The position numbers and the translations under genes are program-made. The notes under the pieces were generated by a model, which searched no databases, was not told the origin of the DNA, and worked only from the letters and a program-made list of their open reading frames with translations. Below, piece after piece: positions 1-8,237 of a stretch of 64,000 bases of DNA. This DNA comes from DASZIT01 sp963709665 (GTDB lineage: Bacteria; Actinomycetota; Acidimicrobiia; Acidimicrobiales; RAAP-2): positions 124,001 to 188,000 of the forward strand of contig CAVPWU010000011.1 in assembly GCA_963709665.1 (NCBI GenBank), given 5' to 3'. The first letter of the stretch is position 1; each line of letters opens with the position of its first letter.

Positions 1-571
1 CGAACCGCCAACCGGCCGCCGTCAGACCCAGCCACAGGTCCCACTCCAGCTGGTCCACCAGCTGCTCGTCGAAGCCACCGACGTCGTCGAGGGCGCGGCG
101 CCGCACCAGCCCGAGGGTCCCCAGGTGGTTGCCGGTGACCAGCAGGGTGGGATCGTGCTCACCGAGCTCGATCCGGGCACCCGTCGATCGGTGCCGGCCG
201 TCGGCCGTGACCACCGCCTCGGTGGGGTCGTGGTCGAGCCGGGCGGCGGCGCCCTCCACGAACTCGGCGGTGGGGACGGCATCGGTGCCCAGGTGGAGGA
301 GGTAGGGCGCACGGGTCATCCGGGTGCCCAGGTTCCGGGCCCGGCCCAGGCCGGCCTGGTCCTGGCGGACCACCTCCACCCCCCGCCGCTCGAGGGTGTC
401 CAGCGCCACCAGCGCCTCGGGGAGCCGCGAGCCGTCGTCCACCACCAGCACCTCGCCCACCGTCACGGCCTCCAGCGCCGCCACCACCTCGAGGAGTCCG
501 GCACCATCGTCCCGCCCGGTGACCACCGCCGCCACCCGGGAGCTGGGTGTCCCGTCGGCCGATCCCGTCAT
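1..571 (-). CDS. family 2 glycosyltransferase, 3' end beyond the window
   Basis: About 190 residues are visible and the frame stays open to the window edge, so the C-terminus is missing. The N-terminal GT-A fold is recognisable: a VLVVDDGS strand-loop at residues 41-48 (nucleotide-binding Asp) and a GLGRARNLG stretch near 75-82, both typical of GT2 enzymes. The usual FLDADD segment is replaced by LHLGTDAVP (about 92-100), so the metal-binding DxD is atypical. The ATG overlaps the stop of the upstream fused glycosyltransferase (ATGA), so the two are translationally coupled. It probably transfers a sugar during envelope glycan assembly; donor and acceptor are unknown. Confidence 0.8.
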   Translation of the reverse strand, partial: MTGSADGTPSSRVAAVVTGRDDGAGLLEVVAALEAVTVGEVLVVDDGSRLPEALVALDTLERRGVEVVRQDQAGLGRARNLGTRMTRAPYLLHLGTDAVPTAEFVEGAAARLDHDPTEAVVTADGRHRSTGARIELGEHDPTLLVTGNHLGTLGLVRRRALDDVGGFDEQLVDQLEWDLWLGLTAAGWRF

Positions 572-2925
572 GCCCGCACCCGCCGGCCGACCCGCAGTCG
601 TTCGGCGTGGACCGCCAGGGCGTCCCCCACCACCCGGGGGTCCCGGGTCCGCTCGAGGTGGTCCCGGGCCCGGGCCCCCAGGGCGTCGGCCCCGGCCGGG
701 TCGTCCCGGACCCGGCGGAGGGCGGCAGCGGCGGCGTCCAGGTCGGGGTCGGCCCACCGGCCCAGCCCGGCATAGACCGGGGTGCCCGACGGGATGGGGA
801 CCAGGTCGGCCGGGACCAGGTGGGCGGTGTCCTCGTCCATGAAGTCGAGGTTGCCCGACCAGCCGGTGGCCACCACCGGCCGGCCCAGCGCCATGGCCTC
901 GGCCATCCCCAGCCCGAACCCCTCGCTGCGGTGGAGCGAGGCGTAGCAGTCGCAGTGCTCCAGCATGGCCTTGACCTGGCGCGCCCGGACGTGGCCGTCG
1001 ACGACCCGGATGTCCGGCCGGTCCACGGCGGCCCGCAGCCGATCGAGGTCCTCCCAGTAGACGTCGCCACCCACCGTCTTGATCACCAGCTGGGCGCCGT
1101 CGTCGGGACCGAACGCCCGGCGGTAGGCCTCCATCAGACCCAGCGGGTTCTTCCGCTCCACCACGCTGGCGAAGTCGAAGGTGAACAGCACCAGGAACCC
1201 TTCGGGGAGCCCGAGGTCGGCCCGGGTGGCGTGGGTCCGCCAGGTGGGAACCTCGACGGGCAGGGGCACCCGGACCACCCGGCCCCGCCCGGCTCCCTCG
1301 AGGGCGCCGGCCACGAACTCGCTGGGCGCCCAGACCTCGTCGAGCAGGTCGAAGGCCGGCCACAGCGACTCCGGGAAGCGCTCCGCCTCCCAGAACCACA
1401 GCCCGACCGAGCTCCGGTCCCCCAGGTGGTGGGCGGGCAGCCGGCTCCGGACCGACGGCCACCGGTCGGCGTTGATGCAGAAGACGTTGGTGTCGTGGGA
1501 CCACCCGGCGTCCCAACCGGTGCCGGGGTCGTGGGCCAGGGCGTTGGCGGTGTCGTCGGAGGCGGCGGCGCTGACCGGGAGGCCGGCAGCGGCGGCGGCG
1601 GCCAGGATGAGGCGGGCCGCCTGCCCCACCCCCAGCTCGGCGTGGAGGTAGCCGAGCACGTTGAGCCCCGGCAGAGGACGACCCGGGGACGGATCGGGGT
1701 GACCCAGGCGCCGGCGGAGGGCGGCGGGCAGCCCCGTGGCTCTCGGGTCCTCGGCGGTGACCGCCCAGTGCTCGAGGTCGCGCGCCGAGACGTCGTCGTG
1801 GAGCGGGTCCGGGAAGGCCTGCTGCAGGTCGGTGCCGTACGACCAGACGGCCGACAGCAGGGCGGGCAGGCCGGTGGGGCCGATCTCCCAGGACGCCAGC
1901 CACTCCTCGAAGCCGTCCGGGTCGTCGAAGGGGTTGGGTGGCGGTGGCCGGCGGAGGGCGTCCGCCTCCTTCAGCCCGGCGCGGTAGGTACGGCGGCGGG
2001 CCGGGTCGAGCGGGGTGCCGACGGGGGTGGTCGCCCACCCGTAGGGGGCGTCGATGTCCCGGTCGTAGCCGGCCTCGAGCAGGCGGGCGGCGTACCGTTC
2101 GCACAGCCACCGCACGGTGGGGTGCTCGCCCAGGAGCACCCGGGGCCTGGGGCCCTGGTGCCGGGAGAGCACATGGGGGCGCCGGGGATCGAACCCGCTG
2201 TAGTGGAAGAAGACCAGGGGGTGCCCGTCCACCAGCACCTGCTCGCCGCGTCGGGCCACCGAGCGGCCGGCCAGGTTCCAGTACGCCAGGTTGCAGGCCG
2301 GGTCGCGGTGGACGACATGGGGGAAGCAGTCGATGAAGTCCACCCACCGCTGGTCGGTGAAGAGCGTGTTGGCGAGGTCCACCACCCCGTCGCGGCGGAG
2401 GCGTTCCTGCCAGAAGTCGAGGAAGCCGCCGTGGAGGCCGGACGGCCCGACGCCCAGGAACCCCAGGTTGTAGACGCCGGAGACCAGGATGGCCGCCTCG
2501 TCGATGCTCCGCCCGTCCCGCGGCAGCGGCGTCAGCAGGTGGGGGGTCACCACCACCCCGTGCTCCTCGGCCAGGGAGGCCAGGTCGTCGAGCGGGGCGA
2601 AGACCTCGATGTCGGGGTCGAGGTAGAGCACCGGGCGGTCGGAGGCGGTGACCAGCGAGGCCACCAGCCAGGGCTTCACGGCGGTGGAGAGCTCCAGCAC
2701 CGTGTAGGTGCCGGCCATCTCCCGGCCCAGGGGGCCGCCGAGACCGACGTCGTGGAGGGTCAGGGCGTGGAAGGGCTCGTCCGGGCGGCTGACCCCGGGC
2801 GGGTCGTCGATGACCAGGGCCGACAGCACCGAGCCGGGGTGGTGCCGGGCGAACGAGCGGGCCAGGACCCGGGCGGCCGGCAGGTAGTTGCGGGCCACGA
2901 TGGTGCACGCCCCGAACCCGTCCAT
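568..2925 (-). CDS. two-domain glycosyltransferase (GT8-like N-domain fused to GT4)
   Basis: This 785-residue protein has two catalytic-looking parts. Residues 1-290 resemble a GT8/GT-A sugar transferase, with CTIVARNYLPAARVLARSF at the start and a VLYLDPDIEVF segment carrying a DxD-type motif. Residues about 430-780 are a GT4/GT-B enzyme, with LGVGQAAR, VVERKNPLGLMEAY and a C-terminal SEGFGLGMAEAMALGRPVV (E-x7-E) signature near residue 664. No signal peptide or membrane helix is evident, so it should be cytosolic. The start is set by a TAACAT box 7 bases before the ATG, suggesting a leaderless mRNA. It is divergent from the PqqD operon and overlaps the next GT2 gene by 4 bases. Substrates are unknown. 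Confidence 0.85.
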   Translation of the reverse strand: MDGFGACTIVARNYLPAARVLARSFARHHPGSVLSALVIDDPPGVSRPDEPFHALTLHDVGLGGPLGREMAGTYTVLELSTAVKPWLVASLVTASDRPVLYLDPDIEVFAPLDDLASLAEEHGVVVTPHLLTPLPRDGRSIDEAAILVSGVYNLGFLGVGPSGLHGGFLDFWQERLRRDGVVDLANTLFTDQRWVDFIDCFPHVVHRDPACNLAYWNLAGRSVARRGEQVLVDGHPLVFFHYSGFDPRRPHVLSRHQGPRPRVLLGEHPTVRWLCERYAARLLEAGYDRDIDAPYGWATTPVGTPLDPARRRTYRAGLKEADALRRPPPPNPFDDPDGFEEWLASWEIGPTGLPALLSAVWSYGTDLQQAFPDPLHDDVSARDLEHWAVTAEDPRATGLPAALRRRLGHPDPSPGRPLPGLNVLGYLHAELGVGQAARLILAAAAAAGLPVSAAASDDTANALAHDPGTGWDAGWSHDTNVFCINADRWPSVRSRLPAHHLGDRSSVGLWFWEAERFPESLWPAFDLLDEVWAPSEFVAGALEGAGRGRVVRVPLPVEVPTWRTHATRADLGLPEGFLVLFTFDFASVVERKNPLGLMEAYRRAFGPDDGAQLVIKTVGGDVYWEDLDRLRAAVDRPDIRVVDGHVRARQVKAMLEHCDCYASLHRSEGFGLGMAEAMALGRPVVATGWSGNLDFMDEDTAHLVPADLVPIPSGTPVYAGLGRWADPDLDAAAAALRRVRDDPAGADALGARARDHLERTRDPRVVGDALAVHAERLRVGRRVRA

Positions 2926-2932
2926 CGTCGAG

Positions 2933-2938
2933 ATGTTA
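2933..2938 (-). promoter_or_regulatory. -10 box of leaderless glycosyltransferase promoter
   Basis: TAACAT on the minus strand lies exactly 7 bases before the ATG at 2925. The same spacing recurs at many starts in this window, so transcription probably begins at the A of the ATG. Confidence 0.6.
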
Positions 2939-2991
2939 CAAAGCGGTGCTCGCCGACCCCGTCATCCGGGGGACGGCGGGGGTCGCCGCGG

Positions 2992-2997
2992 TACCAT
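2992..2997 (+). promoter_or_regulatory. -10 box of the PqqD operon
   Basis: TACCAT sits 7 bases before a GTG at 3005. By the spacing rule seen elsewhere here, the mRNA would begin at that GTG, which opens a 12-codon ORF upstream of the PqqD-like gene. Confidence 0.5.
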
Positions 2998-3004
2998 GCG
3001 GGCC

Positions 3005-3043
3005 GTGCGACGACTCCTCCCCCTCCGCGGACGGCGCCGATGA
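3005..3043 (+). CDS. possible leaderless 12-residue leader ORF (MRRLLPLRGRRR)
   Basis: A GTG 7 bases after a TACCAT box opens a 12-codon Arg-rich reading frame. Its TGA overlaps the ATG of the PqqD-like gene (ATGA). The arrangement would couple ribosomes from the leaderless start to the downstream gene, which has no convincing Shine-Dalgarno of its own. The peptide matches no family I know and may matter only as a translation device. It could also be chance: short Arg-rich ORFs are easy to find at this base composition. Confidence 0.35.
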   Translation: MRRLLPLRGRRR

Positions 3044-3438
3044 CGGCGTGGGCGGACCTCACCGCCCGACCGGTCCCCGCCGAGGTGCTGGCCGAGGTCT
3101 TCGGGGACGAGGCCGTGGTGGTGCAGCTCCGGACCGGCGCGTACTACGCCTTCGACGCCGCCTCGACGGCCCGGTGGACGGCCATCGCCGGCGCCGGGAG
3201 GCTGGGCGACCTGCCCGCCGACGACGAGCTCCCGGCGTTCGTCCGCTACCTGGTCGGCGAGGAGCTCCTCGAGGTGGGTGGCGACCTGCCGTCCGACGCC
3301 GCCGACGCCGCCGTCGGGGAGGGGTGGCCGGGGATCGAGAAGTTCACCGACATGGCCGACCTGCTGGTGCTCGACCCCATCCACGACATCGACCTCGACG
3401 GGGACGGCTGGCCCACCGTGGCCGATGCCGCCGGGTAG
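3040..3438 (+). CDS. PqqD-family peptide-chaperone-like protein with acidic tail
   Basis: The protein has 132 residues. Residues 8-85 match the PqqD fold: ARPVPAEVLAEVFGDEAVVVQL, then YYAFDAASTARWTAI and a terminal winged helix reaching LLEVGG. PqqD/RRE domains bind leader peptides of ribosomally made, modified peptides. After it comes an acidic tail of about 45 residues containing KFTDMADLLVLDPIHDID and then GDGWP, which is not part of the domain. The next gene is an HPr-kinase-like protein and the operon ends with a nucleotidyltransferase, a grouping known from kinase-associated RiPP-like loci. The ATG is chosen because it overlaps the stop of the short upstream ORF. The true substrate is not visible. 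Confidence 0.75.
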   Translation: MTAWADLTARPVPAEVLAEVFGDEAVVVQLRTGAYYAFDAASTARWTAIAGAGRLGDLPADDELPAFVRYLVGEELLEVGGDLPSDAADAAVGEGWPGIEKFTDMADLLVLDPIHDIDLDGDGWPTVADAAG

Positions 3439-3543
3439 GCCGCCGTCCACCGCCCGACCGGTACCGCCCCCCCGCTGTCCGTCCCCGACATCGGCCCTCT
3501 GGCCGCCGACGCCCGTGCCGGCTTCGTCCGGGCCTGCGACGCC

Positions 3544-4515
3544 GTGGGGCGGCGGGACCTCCACCTGACCATCGCCGGACAGCCGGTGCTGCTCCGGGTG
3601 GCCGGCGATCCCCTGGCCGACTCCCTCCTCCCCGCCCTGTCCCGGTGCCGGACGGCCGGGCCGCCCGCCGAGCCCGTCATCACCCTGTCGGCGTGGGAGT
3701 CGGCCGGTTCCGGGGTCCCCGCCCCCCGCCCGCCGTGGTCGCTCGACGACTACCTGCCCCGCGACGAGGTACGGGGCTCGGGGAGCACCGGGATCGACGT
3801 CGCCTACGCCCTGGCCAGCCGCATCCTGTCGCTCTGGGAGCGGGCGACCTCCCAGGGCGTCTTCTGGGTCGACGACGTCGGCGGCCTCCCCCCCTGGGAG
3901 CCCAACGCCCCGTTCCGGAACCTGCTGCACTGGGCGCTGGGCGACCGGGGCCTGGTCCTGGCCCACGCCGCGGTGGTGGGTACGGCGGCGGGCGGCGTCC
4001 TCCTGGCCGGACGGGGCGGTGCCGGGAAGTCGACCACCGCCCTGGTCTGCGTGGACGCCGGCTGGAGGTACGTGTCGGACGACTACTGCGTCCTGACCAC
4101 CCTGGGCCCGCCCACCGCCCACGCCCTCTACGGGATCGGCAAGCTCTCCCCGGCCATGGCGGCGAGGCTGACCGGACTGGCGGGGGCGGTCCGTTCCCAG
4201 CGCGACGACGGCAAGCTGGTCCTCGACGTGGCGGCCGTCCGGCCCGAGCTCCTGGCCTCCTCGCTGCCGCTCCGGGCGGTGGTGGTCCCCACGGTGGGCC
4301 CGGCCACCGGGCAGCTCCGGCCGCTGCCCGCCTCGGCCGGGGCCCGGGCCCTGGCCCCCAGCACGCTCTTCCAGCTGCCGGGGGCCCGCCCGGGGGCGTT
4401 CGGGGCCATCGCCGCCGCCATCCGCCACCTGCCGGTCTTCGGCCTGGAGGTCGGACCGGACCTGGAGTCCATCCCCGAAGCCCTGCGGGCGGCCCTGGCC
4501 GGGGCGGCGGGGTGA
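3544..4515 (+). CDS. HPr-kinase-like (HprK-related) serine kinase
   Basis: The protein has 323 residues from the GTG. A P-loop GRGGAGKST lies at residues 156-164, followed by WRYVSDDYCVL (about 174-184), the layout of HPr kinase/phosphorylase C-terminal domains. The N-terminal half has the RRDLHLTIAGQPVLLRV strand typical of HprK-related proteins found beside PqqD genes. It should phosphorylate a Ser/Thr on a protein or peptide, perhaps one presented by the PqqD-like protein. The start is doubtful. The 35 codons between the PqqD stop (TAG at 3436) and this GTG are in the same frame, look coding, and offer only a CTG at 3475 as an earlier start. The 3' end overlaps the next gene by 4 bases. 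Confidence 0.8.
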   Translation: MGRRDLHLTIAGQPVLLRVAGDPLADSLLPALSRCRTAGPPAEPVITLSAWESAGSGVPAPRPPWSLDDYLPRDEVRGSGSTGIDVAYALASRILSLWERATSQGVFWVDDVGGLPPWEPNAPFRNLLHWALGDRGLVLAHAAVVGTAAGGVLLAGRGGAGKSTTALVCVDAGWRYVSDDYCVLTTLGPPTAHALYGIGKLSPAMAARLTGLAGAVRSQRDDGKLVLDVAAVRPELLASSLPLRAVVVPTVGPATGQLRPLPASAGARALAPSTLFQLPGARPGAFGAIAAAIRHLPVFGLEVGPDLESIPEALRAALAGAAG

Positions 4516-5198
4516 GCCCTCCCGACCTGTCGGTGGTGATCCCGGCCCGCGACGCCGTGGCCACCCTGCCGGCCACCCTGGCCAGCCTGGAGGGCGCCGA
4601 CGGCCTGCTCGAGGTGGTGGTGGTCGACGACGGCTCCACCGACGGCACCGGGCAGCTGGTCCGCTCCCTGGCCGAGGCGAGGACGTGGGGACCGGTTGGG
4701 CTCCGGGTGGTCACCCAGTCCCGGGGCGGCCCGTCGGCGGCCCGGAACCGGGGTGCCGACGAGGCGGAGGGCGAGGTGCTGGTCTTCCTGGACGCCGACG
4801 ACCTCTGGATGGCCCCCACCCCCGACCCCCGCCGCACCGGGCTCCCCGACGGTCCGGCCGTCGCCCTCGGTCGGGTCCTGTGCCATGCCGGCACCCCCCT
4901 GGTCCCCCAGGGCGAGCCGTTCGACGGCTTCTTCACCGGCGCCGCCCTCATCCGGCGTCCGGCCTTCGACCGGGTGGGGCCGTTCGACACCGGCCTGACC
5001 CTGGGCGAGGACGTCGACTGGTTCCTCCGGGCCCGGGAGGCCGGCATTCCCCTCACCTTCCACCCCGAGGTGGTACTCGGCTACCGGCTCCGCCCCGGCT
5101 CGCTGAGCTCCCGCCGCACCAACCGCTCCCACGGCCTGCTGGCCGCCCTCCACCACTCCGTCGACCGGCGCCGGGCGGCGCCCGAGGTGCCCCGATGA
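4512..5198 (+). CDS. family 2 glycosyltransferase
   Basis: A 228-residue GT-A enzyme. Visible motifs are LSVVIPARD (6-14), EVVVVDDGSTDGT (34-46), SAARNRGADEAEGEVLVFLDADD (about 75-97, with the DxD) and LGEDVDWFLRA, which supplies the catalytic-base ED. No membrane helix is seen, so it should be cytosolic or peripheral. It starts with GTG overlapping the kinase stop (GTGA) and ends overlapping the next GT2 (ATGA), so it is tightly coupled within the operon. It is one of three consecutive, diverged GT2 genes. The acceptor is unknown. Confidence 0.88.
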   Translation: MSPPDLSVVIPARDAVATLPATLASLEGADGLLEVVVVDDGSTDGTGQLVRSLAEARTWGPVGLRVVTQSRGGPSAARNRGADEAEGEVLVFLDADDLWMAPTPDPRRTGLPDGPAVALGRVLCHAGTPLVPQGEPFDGFFTGAALIRRPAFDRVGPFDTGLTLGEDVDWFLRAREAGIPLTFHPEVVLGYRLRPGSLSSRRTNRSHGLLAALHHSVDRRRAAPEVPR

Positions 5199-5884
5199 AC
5201 CGCACCTCCCCCCTGACCGTCACCGTGGTGATGGCCCTCCTGGACGGCGAGCCCCACCTCGGCGAGTGCCTGGCCGCCATCGACGCCCAGACCCGGCCAC
5301 CCCACCAGGTGGTCATCGTCGACGGCGGGTCCACCGACGGCTCGCGGGAGCGGGTGGCGGCCTGGGGCCGGGCCACCGTCCTCGACATCCCCAACGCCGG
5401 ATGGCACCGGGCGCTCAACGCCGCCGCCGGGGTGGCCACCGGCGACCTGGTGGCGGTGACCAGCTCCGACGACCGCCTCGACCGGCGTGCCCTCGAGCGG
5501 CACACCGACGCTCTCGCCGCCGCCCCCGAGGCGGGCTACAGCTACGGACGGGTGGCCCTGTTCGCCGACGCCGGCGGGGTGTCCGACTCGGTGCCGGAGG
5601 CGCTGGACGGGACCACCCCCTCGGCCCGGGTCCTCGAGGCCCTGGCCATCCGGCGGTCGGTGCTGGACCGGGTCGGAGGGTTCCGACCCGATCTCCGCCA
5701 CTCGGCCGACGTGGAGTGGGTGGCCCGCCTCGGCGACCTGGGGATCGTCCCGGCGGTGATCGACGAGGTGGTGGTGGCCAAGCGCCTCCACACCGCCAAC
5801 ACCACCTACACCCAGCCCGACGTGACCGCCGGGATCACCCGCTCGCTGCGCCTCAGCATCCTCCGCAAGCAGGGTCGGGCGTGA
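5195..5884 (+). CDS. family 2 glycosyltransferase
   Basis: A 229-residue GT2 enzyme with VTVVMALLDGEPHLGECLAAI at the start, VVIVDGGSTDGS near residue 35 and LVAVTSSDDRLD where the DxD normally lies (here SDD). A conserved HSADVEWVARLGDLG segment fits the acceptor-side acidic motif. It overlaps both neighbours by 4 bases. The VDGGSTDG/SSDD combination resembles GT2 members that add sugars to lipid-linked or cell-surface glycans, but specificity cannot be read from the sequence. Confidence 0.87.
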   Translation: MNRTSPLTVTVVMALLDGEPHLGECLAAIDAQTRPPHQVVIVDGGSTDGSRERVAAWGRATVLDIPNAGWHRALNAAAGVATGDLVAVTSSDDRLDRRALERHTDALAAAPEAGYSYGRVALFADAGGVSDSVPEALDGTTPSARVLEALAIRRSVLDRVGGFRPDLRHSADVEWVARLGDLGIVPAVIDEVVVAKRLHTANTTYTQPDVTAGITRSLRLSILRKQGRA

Positions 5885-6561
5885 CCGGCGGGGACGGGGT
5901 CACCGTGGTGATCCCGGTCCGCGACGGCGAGGCCTTCCTGGCCGAGGCCGTCCGGAGTGCCCTCGACCAGACCCGACCCCCCGCCGAGGTCATCGTGGTG
6001 GACGACGGCTCCTCCGACGGCAGTGCCGGGCTGGCCCGTGCCCTCGGGGCGACGGTGATCGACCAGCCGCCCCTCGGCCCGGGTGCGGCCCGCAACCGGG
6101 GCGCCGCCCACGCCACCACCCCGCTGCTGGCCTTCCTGGACGGGGACGACCGGATGACGCCCGACCGGCTGGTCGTCCAGGCCCGCGCCCTGGTCGACGG
6201 GCCCGATCTCGACGGCGCCCTCGGGCTCATGCGGCGCTTCGCCCCCGGTCGGCCCCCCACCGGGGACCCCGAGCCGTGCCTCCTGCCCAGCGCCCTCCTG
6301 GTCCGTCGCCAGGTGTTCCTCGACAGCGGGGGGTTCGACCCCGACCTCCCGGCCGGAGAGTTCGTGGACTGGCTCACCCGGTGCCGCGAGGCGGGCCGGC
6401 ACTTCACCGTCCTCGACGCCGTGGTGGTGGAGCGCCGGGCCCACGACGGCAACCTGACCCGTGACCGGGAGCGGGTCCGGGCCGGCTACCTGGCGGTGGC
6501 CCGATCGGCCATCGAACGCCGGCGGCGGGAGGCGGCGGCTCCCGACGACCACCCCGGATGA
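5881..6561 (+). CDS. family 2 glycosyltransferase
   Basis: A 226-residue GT2 enzyme starting with GTG inside the previous stop. VTVVIPVRDGEAFL, EVIVVDDGSSDGSAGLA and GAARNRGAAHATTPLLAFLDGDD (DxD) are all present, and EFVDWLTRCREAG marks the acceptor side. It ends in an ATGA overlap with the nucleotidyltransferase gene. It is the third of a run of GT2 genes between an HprK-like kinase and a nucleotidyltransferase. That position suggests the modified product is a glycan or glycosylated peptide, which is an inference from context. Confidence 0.87.
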   Translation: MTGGDGVTVVIPVRDGEAFLAEAVRSALDQTRPPAEVIVVDDGSSDGSAGLARALGATVIDQPPLGPGAARNRGAAHATTPLLAFLDGDDRMTPDRLVVQARALVDGPDLDGALGLMRRFAPGRPPTGDPEPCLLPSALLVRRQVFLDSGGFDPDLPAGEFVDWLTRCREAGRHFTVLDAVVVERRAHDGNLTRDRERVRAGYLAVARSAIERRRREAAAPDDHPG

Positions 6562-8237
6562 TCCTCGGGCGGCGGACCCGGGGGGACGACGGCGCCTTCA
6601 CCCTCGCCCCGCACCACCAGCTCCTCTACCGGGCGGCCCTGGCCGACGACGAACGGGCCCTCGTCGCCTACCGGACCTGGAGCCGCCACCTCGACCTGGA
6701 GAGGCTCGACGTCGCCTCCCAGCGGATGATCGCCCCCCTGGTGGCCAACCTCGAGCGACTGGGGGTGGGGGACGACGACCCGTGGCTGGCGCGGTTCCGG
6801 AAGGTCACCCGGTTCACCTGGCTGAAGACCCAGTTCCTCATCGGCCAGACCGAGCCGGTCCTGACCGCCCTGGACGCCGCCGGGATCCCGGCCATGGCCC
6901 TGAAGGGCGCCGCCGTGGTCCACCACACCGGTGGGGCGGTGGCCCTGCGGCCGATGGACGACATCGACCTCGCCGTCCCGTTCGGGTCGCTGGAGGTGGC
7001 CGTCGGCGTGCTCGCCTCGGCCGGCTTCGTCGCCGAGGGACCGCCCCGCACCTCGGAGGAGCTGGCCGCCCTGGCCCGGGGCCTCTGGTCGATCGGCACC
7101 CTCAACCCCGCCGGCGCCGAGATCGACCTCCACTGGCACGTTCTCCACGGCTCCCTCCACCCCGACGCCGATCGGGAGTTCTGGGAGGCGGCCGGCCCCG
7201 CCCACCTCGGGCGCACCCCCTGCCTGGTCACCAGCCGAGAGGACACCCTCCTCCACGTGGTCGCCCACGCCTCCCGACCCGAGGCCGATCCCACCCTCCG
7301 GTGGGCGGGTGACGTGGTGGCACTGGTCCGGTCGGCCGGCCCCGAGGGGGTGGCCTGGGACCGGGTCACCGACCAGGCCCGCCGCCACCGTCTGGCTCTC
7401 CCGACCGCCGACGCCCTGGAGGTGCTGCGCCGGGTGGTGGGGCTTCCGGTCCCGTCGGCCACCCTCGCCGAGCTGCGGCGGACCCGGGTCCCGCTGGCCG
7501 AGCGCCTGGGGGCGACCCCCCGCCGGGGTCCCGACGGCGCCCTCCGACTCCCCACCCCCACCGAGCAGCTGGCCGACGCCTACCAGGGGTTCGTCCGACG
7601 GCGGGTCCCGCCCGGCCGGCGGGCCTCGGTGGCCGACCGGGCCCGCTTCCTGACCGAGTGGTGGGACCTGCCCGGCGTCCGCCAGGTGCCGGCCCATGCC
7701 CTCTTCGTGGCCCTGGGGCGCCCCTGGCGCACCCTCGGACGGCTGGGGTCCCCGGTGGGGCGATCGTCGACGGGCAGCCACCGGTCGGTGGCCCCCGGCG
7801 ACCAGCTCGGGTTCGCGGTGGGGGGTGACGGGCACCGTCTTCTGGGCCGGGGGTGGTCGTTCCCCGAGCCCCACGGCACCTGGACCATCGGGCGGGAGGC
7901 GGCGGTCCGCATGGTGGTCGACGGGCCGGACCGCCCAGACCTGGTCCTCACCTGCACGGTGGTGCCCTTCCTGGCGCCGGGCCGGAAGCGACTGGACGTG
8001 GGCGTGGTCGTCAACGGATGGCCGGTGGCCCAGTGGCGCTTCGAGGGCGACGGCTGGCGCCCGGACCGGAAGCGGGTGGCGGTGGCCGCCGCCCTCGTCC
8101 CCCCGTCGGGCCACCTCGAGCTGCGCTTCGTCATCGACCGGCCCCTCTCCCCCGACGCCGTCGGCCACGAGAGCACCGAGCGGCCGGTGGGCCTGTCCCT
8201 CCACGCCCTGGGGATCGGGGGACGGCCGGCCGGGTGA
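6558..8237 (+). CDS. NTP_transf_5-type nucleotidyltransferase with C-terminal beta-sandwich
   Basis: The protein has 559 residues. The first about 340 form an NTP_transf_5-like nucleotidyltransferase: MALKGAAVVHHTGGAVALRPMDDIDLAV at about 113-140 gives the G-x-R-x3-DxD metal site. Family members sit in lasso-peptide and other tailoring loci beside PqqD and HprK-like genes. Residues about 425-555 (GWSFPEPHGTWTIG, then VVVNGWPVAQWRFEGDGW, then FVIDRPLSP) resemble a beta-sandwich module often attached to bacterial sugar-transfer enzymes. Such a fusion strengthens the link between the modification and glycan genes. The start overlaps the last GT2 stop. A strong hairpin over the stop codon suggests the operon ends here. 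Confidence 0.78.
   Translation: MILGRRTRGDDGAFTLAPHHQLLYRAALADDERALVAYRTWSRHLDLERLDVASQRMIAPLVANLERLGVGDDDPWLARFRKVTRFTWLKTQFLIGQTEPVLTALDAAGIPAMALKGAAVVHHTGGAVALRPMDDIDLAVPFGSLEVAVGVLASAGFVAEGPPRTSEELAALARGLWSIGTLNPAGAEIDLHWHVLHGSLHPDADREFWEAAGPAHLGRTPCLVTSREDTLLHVVAHASRPEADPTLRWAGDVVALVRSAGPEGVAWDRVTDQARRHRLALPTADALEVLRRVVGLPVPSATLAELRRTRVPLAERLGATPRRGPDGALRLPTPTEQLADAYQGFVRRRVPPGRRASVADRARFLTEWWDLPGVRQVPAHALFVALGRPWRTLGRLGSPVGRSSTGSHRSVAPGDQLGFAVGGDGHRLLGRGWSFPEPHGTWTIGREAAVRMVVDGPDRPDLVLTCTVVPFLAPGRKRLDVGVVVNGWPVAQWRFEGDGWRPDRKRVAVAAALVPPSGHLELRFVIDRPLSPDAVGHESTERPVGLSLHALGIGGRPAG

Noticed and set aside
547..3438. Very long open frames antisense to real genes (also 8131-10551 minus, 25042-29829 plus, 33137-36616 minus)
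   Set aside because: They contain Arg/Gly/Pro/His-rich sequence with no motifs, while the opposite strand has intact conserved domains. Long antisense frames are expected at this GC content.
3040..8237. Complete lasso-peptide cluster
   Set aside because: There is no asparagine-synthetase-like cyclase, transglutaminase-like protease or precursor; only accessory-type genes are present.
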